A stretch of 64,000 bases of DNA from Paracoccaceae bacterium. Lineage in GTDB: Bacteria; Pseudomonadota; Alphaproteobacteria; Rhodobacterales; Rhodobacteraceae. A program made the translations under genes and the position numbers. Positions 58,641 to 64,000 of this stretch are shown here, piece after piece; position 1 is the stretch's first letter, and every line of letters begins with the position of its first letter. The stretch lies in the NCBI GenBank assembly GCA_902543185.1, contig CACBXB010000001.1, positions 168,501 through 232,500 of the forward strand. The letters are read 5' to 3'. The notes below the pieces were generated by a model. The model was not told where the DNA came from. It worked only from the letters and a program-made list of their open reading frames with translations, and did not search any database.

Positions 58641-59513
58641 TCATTCAGCGGCAATTTTATCTGACTTGCAAATTAATGATGAAATTTGAATAAGCGCAGG
58701 GAAAAGCTGCGATTTCAATTTCTCAAATCCAGAATTTGGCAATATTTGCTCTTCATCCATGTACAGAGAACGATCAATTTCTATTTGAATGGCGTGGGTT
58801 CTATCTTTAATTTTTCCATGATGTTTCGTTATAAAAGCTCCTGCAAAGGGTGTGTTTTTTGCCACTCTAAAACCATGTTGTTTTAAAATCGAAACTATGA
58901 GGTTTGTGAATTCAGGATCACTTGACATGCCGAATCTGTCACCGACAACAATTTCGGGTGCCTTTATAAAAGATGACTGTGCTGAAACAGCTTCATGTGG
59001 CATTGAGTGCATATCTATCAATAAACTTTGGCTGTAAATTGACTGAGCCCTTTTGAGAAGATTTGAGAGGTCTTTGTGATAAGGTTTCCAATAATACTCT
59101 ATTCTTGATTGCGCTTGTTCCAAACTGAGCTTGCCTCGGTAAATTTCTTTTCCATGAGAAACAACGCGTGGGATTACACCCAATCCCGATGAAATTCGTG
59201 GGCTTCGTATATTATTTTTTATTCCGCTTATTAAAGCAGGATCTAATTCGTCTGTCGAGCGATTCAGGTCTATAAAGGCCCTTGGTGCATTTGCAATTAT
59301 CTTAGGTGCCCCATACTTTTCAATGCCATCGATCAATTGGTCTAAGAAAGCATCTTCCGAAGATCGAATCGATATTTTGTCCAATATTGATTGGTTTAAA
59401 AATGATACTCCATAGTCTCGCCCAGAATGTGGCAGTGCAAAAACAACTCCAGATGTTAGAGTGGATGGCTCAACTATAGTATGCTGTCTAATATCGGTAA
59501 AAACATTATTCAT
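58641..59513 (-). CDS. N-formylglutamate amidohydrolase family protein
   Basis: A 290 aa zinc-dependent hydrolase of the HutG-type FGase family: FALPHSGRDYG near residues 26-36, NAPRAFIDLNRS at 72-83, and LIDMHSMPHEA. It may release formate from N-formylglutamate in histidine breakdown. No other hut genes are adjacent, so the substrate is inferred from the family only. It abuts dinB without a gap. Confidence 0.88.
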   Translation of the reverse strand: MNNVFTDIRQHTIVEPSTLTSGVVFALPHSGRDYGVSFLNQSILDKISIRSSEDAFLDQLIDGIEKYGAPKIIANAPRAFIDLNRSTDELDPALISGIKNNIRSPRISSGLGVIPRVVSHGKEIYRGKLSLEQAQSRIEYYWKPYHKDLSNLLKRAQSIYSQSLLIDMHSMPHEAVSAQSSFIKAPEIVVGDRFGMSSDPEFTNLIVSILKQHGFRVAKNTPFAGAFITKHHGKIKDRTHAIQIEIDRSLYMDEEQILPNSGFEKLKSQLFPALIQISSLICKSDKIAAE

Positions 59514-59552
59514 ACTTTAACTTTAGCTCAAAAGATAATAAATCAAAAGCTC

Positions 59553-59581
59553 TTGATGTCTGTCCAATGTGATATTATAGG
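59553..59581 (+). promoter_or_regulatory. Putative promoter of tRNA-Val
   Basis: TTGATG, 17 bases, TATAGG, about 60 bases upstream of tRNA-Val. The -10 departs from TATAAT at two positions, so support is modest. Confidence 0.35.
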
Positions 59582-59590
59582 TCAGCTATC

Positions 59591-59609
59591 GGCGCGGTCA
59601 TTCCGCGCC
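59591..59609 (+). repeat. GC-rich hairpin in the tRNA-Val leader
   Basis: A perfect 7-bp stem GGCGCGG/CCGCGCC with a 5-nt loop, followed by CCTTTTG. It lies between the putative promoter and the tRNA. It may be a leader structure removed during processing or a weak terminator. Confidence 0.5.
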
Positions 59610-59640
59610 CCTTTTGTTGGGGTGCTTAGTTCGTCGGTTT

Positions 59641-59715
<75 letters not shown>

Positions 59716-59776
59716 ATTGAGCTCGTCTGAGCAAAGTAAAGGTGCTTAATTGCACCACGAAAAAAAGGAGAACCTC

Positions 59777-59902
59777 ATGAAGGTTAAAAATTCACTCCGT
59801 TCGCTGAAACAGCGCCACCGAGACTGTCGTGTTGTTCGACGACGTGGACGTATATACGTAATCAATAAAACTCAAAGACGTTTCAAAGCTCGTCAAGGTT
59901 AA
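59777..59902 (+). CDS. rpmJ: 50S ribosomal protein L36, zinc-independent form
   Basis: A 41 aa basic protein, too short for most gene calls, with the L36 sequence [24 protein letters not shown] and [12 protein letters not shown] strong AAAGGAGAA Shine-Dalgarno sits just before the ATG. It has only one cysteine (Cys17), so it is the C-minus (YkgO-like) type that does not need zinc. It lies between tRNA-Val and the convergent pyrF, 4 bases from its stop. Confidence 0.95.
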   Translation: MKVKNSLRSLKQRHRDCRVVRRRGRIYVINKTQRRFKARQG

Positions 59903-59906
59903 GCTA

Positions 59907-60599
59907 TTAGCTTTTGATCTCGGTCAAAATATTATGTGCTGCTGCCTTAGGGTCAGATGATTTAATTATTGGCCGACCTACTACAATATGATTTGATCCA
60001 TTTTTGATGGCAATACTGGGCGTCGAAATCCTTTTTTGATCTCCTAACTCAGCACCCTCGGGTCTAACACCAGGAGTTACAATTAATTTATCTGAAGAAC
60101 TAACTAGGTCTCTAATCCTTTTGCTTTCCAAGGGAGAGGCAATTACACCGTCAGCTCCTGCCTGAAATGCACGGTCGGCTCTTTCAACCACTAAATCACT
60201 AATGTTACCAGGTTTGTACATGTTTGCGTTTAAATCTTTACGATCTAACGAAGTTAATATTGTTACAGCAAGAATCTTAAGATTTGAATCTGCGGCGCCT
60301 TCTTTTGCAGCTTTAACCACATTGGGGTCACCGTGAACTGTTAAAAAGTCTAGTTCGTATTTGGCTATGCCTTTGACGGCTGCCTCAACTGTAGCCCCGA
60401 TGTCAAAAAGTTTAAGATCTAAAAAAATCCGTTTGTTGTGCTCCTGTTTTAGCTCATCTGCAAGAGCTAGGCCGCCTCCAGTCAACATTCCTAGGCCAAT
60501 TTTATAAAATGAAACAGTTGCACCCAACTTGTCAACAACATCCATGCCCGCAATTATATTTGGAACATCTAAGGCAACTATTAAGCGATCATCTGACAT
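59907..60599 (-). CDS. pyrF: Orotidine 5'-phosphate decarboxylase
   Basis: Makes UMP from OMP, the last step of de novo pyrimidine synthesis. The 230 aa TIM barrel has the catalytic Asp61, Lys63 and Asp67 in FLDLKLFDIGA, the phosphate loop VTPGVRPEG and VVGRPI near the end. Length is typical. It is transcribed toward rpmJ and divergent from clpB, whose probable promoter lies in the 214 bases between. Confidence 0.96.
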   Translation of the reverse strand: MSDDRLIVALDVPNIIAGMDVVDKLGATVSFYKIGLGMLTGGGLALADELKQEHNKRIFLDLKLFDIGATVEAAVKGIAKYELDFLTVHGDPNVVKAAKEGAADSNLKILAVTILTSLDRKDLNANMYKPGNISDLVVERADRAFQAGADGVIASPLESKRIRDLVSSSDKLIVTPGVRPEGAELGDQKRISTPSIAIKNGSNHIVVGRPIIKSSDPKAAAHNILTEIKS

Positions 60600-60713
60600 A
60601 CTGTCCTCAAATTAGAATATACTATGATGCTTGTTTCAGTGAACTTTTTTGGCGTCAAGCGCGTATCATAGATATTTAGGAGAATTTGAATTTTGAGGCT
60701 ATCAGCGCCCTAT

Positions 60714-60743
60714 CTTGAAATTCACTCACACAATACCCAATTC
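60714..60743 (+). promoter_or_regulatory. Putative heat-shock (RpoH-type) promoter of clpB
   Basis: CTTGAAA at 60714-60720, a 15-base spacer, and CCCAATTC at 60736-60743, about 70 bases upstream of the clpB start. This is close to the classical sigma-32 pattern. Read by eye only. Confidence 0.55.
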
Positions 60744-60813
60744 AAAAGTGAGGTTGTAGTGAATATGCTTAGCTCAGGTATTCCAAACAGCGCTTGTGAG
60801 AAGGAGAAAAACC

Positions 60814-63429
60814 ATGGACTTAAATAAGTTCACGGAGCGAGCAAAGGGGTTCGTCCAAAATGCTCAATCGGTAGCAATTCGTGAAAATCATCAGAGGCTT
60901 TTGCCAGAACATTTACTCAAGGCACTAATCGATGATGATCAAGGCCTTGCAGCGAGCCTAATTTCTAATTCGGAAGGAAACATAGATGAAATTGGGCTTT
61001 TTTTAGACTCACTGTTAGAAAAGCAGGTTAAGGTGAAAGGCAATGTCCAGCCATTTGCAGATCCCTCATTTTTAAAAGTTTTGGATCAGGCAGAAACACT
61101 TGCCCAAAAATCTGGTGATCAATTTGTTGCTACCGAAAGATTATTGACGGCACTTGCCATGATCAAGTCTGGAGCAAAAGAAGCTCTACTTTCAGCAGGG
61201 ATGACCCCCCAAAAAATTAATAATTCGATAAATGCAATGAGGAAAGGTCGTACGGCAGATAGTGCTAGTGCTGAAGATAATTATCAAGCTCTCGAAAAAT
61301 ACGCCCAAGACCTTACGCATGCCGCGCGTGAAGGTAAAATCGACCCTATTATAGGTCGTGATGAAGAAATTCGACGAGCTATGCAAGTTCTCTCGCGGAG
61401 AACAAAAAACAATCCTGTTTTGATAGGAGAGCCAGGTGTTGGAAAGACAGCTATTGCCGAGGGAATGGCATTAAGAATTGTAAACGGTGATGTTCCAGAA
61501 TCATTGAGAAATAAAAAATTAATGGCGCTTGATATGGGGTCTTTAATTGCTGGTACAAAGTATCGCGGTGAATTTGAAGAAAGACTAAAGTCCATTTTAA
61601 TTGAAATCTCTGCTGCTGCTGGCGAGATTATTTTATTTGTTGATGAAATGCATACCCTTGTAGGTGCTGGGAAAACCGAAGGTGCGATGGACGCAGCAAA
61701 TCTGATTAAACCAGCGCTGGCTCGTGGAGAGCTTCATTGTATAGGGGCTACTACTCTGAATGAGTATCGTAAATATGTGGAAAAAGATGCGGCTTTAGCT
61801 AGGAGGTTTCAGCCTGCTATGGTTTTGGAGCCAACGGTGGAAGATACGATATCAATCCTCAGAGGCATCAAGGAGAAATATGAATTGCATCATGGGGTAA
61901 GAATTTCAGACTCGAGCTTGGTGGCCTCTGCAACTCTTTCAAATCGTTACATTACAGATCGATTTTTGCCTGACAAGGCAATTGACTTGATTGATGAGGC
62001 AGCAAGTCGCTTAAGAATGCAAGTGGATAGTAAGCCGGAAGAGCTTGATGCGTTAGATCGAGAAATTCTACAAAAGCAAATAGAGGCGGAAGCTTTGCGA
62101 TTAGAAGAAGACGCTGCCTCTAAGAAGCGTCTATCGTCTTTGGAAAAAGATTTAATTGACCTACAAGAGCTCAGTACTGAGTTGACCGCAAAGTGGCAGG
62201 CTGAAAGGGATGAATTGGCTGGTGCCCGCGATCTAAAAGAACAGTTAGAAAAAGCCCGTGCAGATCTCGATATTGCGAAGCGTTCTGGCAATTTGGTTAA
62301 GGCCGGCGAGCTTTCGTATAGCATTATTCCAAAACTTGAAAAACTACTATCAAATGCTGAGGATAAAGAAGCTGATGGTAAAATGGTTGAAGAGACAGTT
62401 CTTCCTGACCAGATCGCTTCTGTTGTTGAGCGTTGGACTGGCATCCCAACAACCAAAATTTTAGAAAGCGAACGCGAAAAATTGCTCCGCATGGAAGACG
62501 CGCTGGAAAATAGAGTAATAGGCCAGAGAAAAGCTGTTCGTGCACTTGCTAATGCCGTACGCAGGGCGCGCGCAGGCCTAAATGATGAAAATAGGCCGCT
62601 GGGTTCATTCTTATTTTTAGGTCCCACAGGTGTTGGTAAAACCGAGTTAACGAAAGCCGTAGCAGAATTTTTATTTGAAGATGAAACTGCAATGATGCGG
62701 GTGGATATGTCCGAGTTTATGGAAAAACACGCGGTTGCACGGTTGATTGGAGCTCCTCCTGGTTATGTGGGTTATGATGAGGGTGGGGTGTTAACGGAAG
62801 CGGTTCGGCGTAGGCCCTATCAAGTTGTGTTATTTGATGAAGTTGAAAAGGCACATCCTGATGTTTTTAATATTTTACTTCAGGTTCTTGATGATGGGGT
62901 GCTTACTGATAGCCATGGCAGAGTGGTCGATTTCAAGCAAACACTCATTATTTTGACTTCCAATCTTGGAGCGCACGCGCTTAGCCAATTACCCGAGGGG
63001 TCAAACTCATCTGATGCTAAAAGAGATGTGATGGATGCAGTGCGAGCCCATTTTAGGCCAGAATTTTTGAATCGTCTTGACGAAATATTAGTTTTTGACA
63101 GGCTCATGAGAGAGGAAATGTCGGCAATTGTTGATATTCAGCTCAATAGATTAGCGAAACGTTTGAATTCCAGAAATATTCAAATTGATTTGGATGTGAG
63201 TGCTAAAGCTTGGTTGGCAAATGAAGGCTACGACCCAGTTTTCGGCGCACGGCCGCTCAAAAGGGTAATCCAGAATGCAATACAGAATCCCATAGCTGAA
63301 ATGTTATTATCAGGTGATATTGATGATAATGACACAGTCCATATAACAGCGGGTTCAGATGGGCTCATAGTAGGAGATCGGGTCGGATCGTCGGGTGTGA
63401 CGCCTCCTGAAGATGTTGTTGTTCACTAA
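60814..63429 (+). CDS. clpB: ATP-dependent disaggregase ClpB
   Basis: ClpB threads aggregated proteins through its hexameric ring, cooperating with DnaK/DnaJ. The 871 aa protein has an N-terminal domain (1-145), first AAA+ with Walker A GEPGVGKT (205-212), a coiled-coil M domain (about 405-525), and second AAA+ with GPTGVGKT (603-610). The ATG at 60814 with AAGGAG before it is preferred over a GTG six codons upstream. The heat-shock promoter above it fits its stress role. Confidence 0.98.
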   Translation: MDLNKFTERAKGFVQNAQSVAIRENHQRLLPEHLLKALIDDDQGLAASLISNSEGNIDEIGLFLDSLLEKQVKVKGNVQPFADPSFLKVLDQAETLAQKSGDQFVATERLLTALAMIKSGAKEALLSAGMTPQKINNSINAMRKGRTADSASAEDNYQALEKYAQDLTHAAREGKIDPIIGRDEEIRRAMQVLSRRTKNNPVLIGEPGVGKTAIAEGMALRIVNGDVPESLRNKKLMALDMGSLIAGTKYRGEFEERLKSILIEISAAAGEIILFVDEMHTLVGAGKTEGAMDAANLIKPALARGELHCIGATTLNEYRKYVEKDAALARRFQPAMVLEPTVEDTISILRGIKEKYELHHGVRISDSSLVASATLSNRYITDRFLPDKAIDLIDEAASRLRMQVDSKPEELDALDREILQKQIEAEALRLEEDAASKKRLSSLEKDLIDLQELSTELTAKWQAERDELAGARDLKEQLEKARADLDIAKRSGNLVKAGELSYSIIPKLEKLLSNAEDKEADGKMVEETVLPDQIASVVERWTGIPTTKILESEREKLLRMEDALENRVIGQRKAVRALANAVRRARAGLNDENRPLGSFLFLGPTGVGKTELTKAVAEFLFEDETAMMRVDMSEFMEKHAVARLIGAPPGYVGYDEGGVLTEAVRRRPYQVVLFDEVEKAHPDVFNILLQVLDDGVLTDSHGRVVDFKQTLIILTSNLGAHALSQLPEGSNSSDAKRDVMDAVRAHFRPEFLNRLDEILVFDRLMREEMSAIVDIQLNRLAKRLNSRNIQIDLDVSAKAWLANEGYDPVFGARPLKRVIQNAIQNPIAEMLLSGDIDDNDTVHITAGSDGLIVGDRVGSSGVTPPEDVVVH

Positions 63430-63708
63430 AAATTAAATTAATTTTTTGGGATGACTAAAAACCTGATGCGTTTCGAGAATCTGAAATTAGAATCTGTGAT
63501 TCAATATGTGGTGATTTTTTAATGATTGCTAACTAATTCTGGGGCCTACGTAACTTTAGAGAAAACTGAGTGATAAATGAGTTATATTATTTCTTAAGGT
63601 TTTTCGCTTAAATTATTATGTTTAATAAAAAAAACCCATATAAATATGGAAAAAAAAGACTTGAAATAAGATTTTGATAAAAATCTGTTTTTTTTATTAA
63701 AAAAGGGG
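63430..63708. other. AT-rich non-coding stretch between clpB and the rRNA operon promoter
   Basis: About 280 bases of very AT-rich sequence with A- and T-runs. No plausible gene was found. A 6-bp hairpin CCATAT/ATATGG lies near 63637-63650 flanked by A-runs, and a weak AT-rich terminator occurs at 63669-63695. It may hold upstream activating sequence for the rRNA promoter. Confidence 0.6.
63669..63695 (+). terminator. Weak AT-rich terminator-like hairpin
   Basis: Stem AGATTTT/AAAATCT with loop GATA, then one base and eight T residues. The stem is AT-rich and it lies 240 bases after clpB, so it may stop clpB transcripts weakly before the rRNA promoter. Confidence 0.35.
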
Positions 63709-63736
63709 TTGCGAGATACGATAGTAATGGTTAGAA
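63709..63736 (+). promoter_or_regulatory. Putative rRNA operon promoter
   Basis: TTGCGA, 16 bases, TTAGAA, followed by the GC-rich discriminator GCCCC and CTTCACCGGC. The sequence CCCCTTCACCGGC after the -10 is, from memory, common in Rhodobacteraceae rRNA operon promoters. A GC-rich discriminator is expected for stringent control. Confidence 0.5.
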
Positions 63737-64000
63737 GCCCCTTCACCGGCAACGTTTTGGCGCTTGTTGGTTTGGTTGGAACAGTAAAATACTATTTTGA
63801 CTTAATAAATTCAGAGGTGTTGATCGGCGGTGAGCGCTAACTATAAAGCGCTACGGCCCGGTTTGTGTCTTTGGAACGCTATTTGAAAATTTGGAACACA
63901 GAAGAGATATGTGGGCAGTTTGGTTCTTTCGATGGATCATCTTCTGCATATCGCGCTACTAGAGGCAACTCGATGATGTAGTGTCAGCTTCACTGTTTGT
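63737..64000 (+). other. rRNA operon leader, upstream of 16S rRNA (partial)
   Basis: The last ~260 bases resemble the leader of a Roseobacter rRNA operon: GAGATATGTGGGCAGTTTGG and GGATCATCTTCTGCATATC near 63904-63952. A 6-bp hairpin of AGCGCT repeats is at 63833-63852. No open frame is convincing. The start of 16S rRNA is not inside the window, so the assignment rests on recall and on the promoter placed just before it. Confidence 0.55.

Noticed and set aside
61947..62627. Long open frame (226 codons) antisense to clpB
   Set aside because: It is composed mostly of Ser, Arg and Phe from the complement of the clpB coding sequence; no start signal and no recognisable domain. The clpB frame carries all family motifs.
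63637..63650. Hairpin CCATAT/ATATGG as an operator or terminator
   Set aside because: Only 6 bp, flanked by A-runs on both sides, likely chance in AT-rich sequence.

Overview
The window is 64 kb of AT-rich, gene-dense, core-type bacterial chromosome, best read as a low-GC marine member of the Alphaproteobacteria, probably Rhodobacterales (Roseobacter-like plankton). That placement rests on gene order and family subtypes: deacetylase-xseB-ispA-dxs, serC-serA divergent from serB, the short alphaproteobacterial SerC, a DinB with an N-terminal Cys4 ribbon, an NDUFAF5-type methyltransferase, and a Roseobacter-like rRNA leader at the right edge. I see no insertion sequence, prophage, CRISPR array or toxin-antitoxin pair. 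The window is mostly housekeeping, and its less ordinary content is regulatory leaders and small accessory modules.

Layout. 1-6.5 kb: end of gltB, mtgA, a glutathione transferase, queG, a lone hydantoinase-type ATPase and trhO. 6.7-10.5 kb: the serine pathway, with serC-serA leftward (behind a probable serC-motif leader) and serB rightward. 10.5-12 kb: a rhodanese and msrB-msrA. 12.1-19 kb: two divergent class III aminotransferases; the rightward one heads a tightly packed operon with a histone-deacetylase-fold hydrolase, xseB, ispA and dxs. 19-25.4 kb: an epimerase-like SDR, a thiolase, dnaK-dnaJ (RpoH-like promoter, strong hairpin between the genes) and cysQ. 25.4-29.2 kb: rnd-lptC-lptA-lptB, then hpf-ptsN, with no rpoN between. 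29.3-31.6 kb: an SDR / MaoC / phosphotransferase module, possibly hydroxyacyl-CoA catabolism. 31.6-40.4 kb: hemH, the methyltransferase, grxC, a MarR regulator, nhaA, secA, argJ and mutT. 40.4-45.8 kb: the leftward rimP-nusA-ylxR-infB operon, led by a promoter, a hairpin and an intrinsic terminator placed just before rimP. 45.9-52 kb: a small unknown protein, an FAD oxidoreductase and a complete BMP-type ABC importer. 52-58.6 kb: dnaE, nadE and dinB. 58.6-64 kb: an N-formylglutamate amidohydrolase, tRNA-Val(GAC), rpmJ, pyrF, clpB with an RpoH-like promoter, and the promoter and leader of an rRNA operon whose 16S gene would begin beyond the window.

The genes cover amino-acid biosynthesis (Glu, Ser, Arg), tRNA wobble modification, protein quality control, methionine-sulfoxide repair, LPS export, isoprenoid precursors, haem and NAD synthesis, replication and translesion synthesis, and translation initiation. 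Several start codons were moved inward from the longest open frame because a clear Shine-Dalgarno sequence or family alignment favours the internal start; these are noted per gene. Family names come from recognised motifs read by eye; no database search was run.
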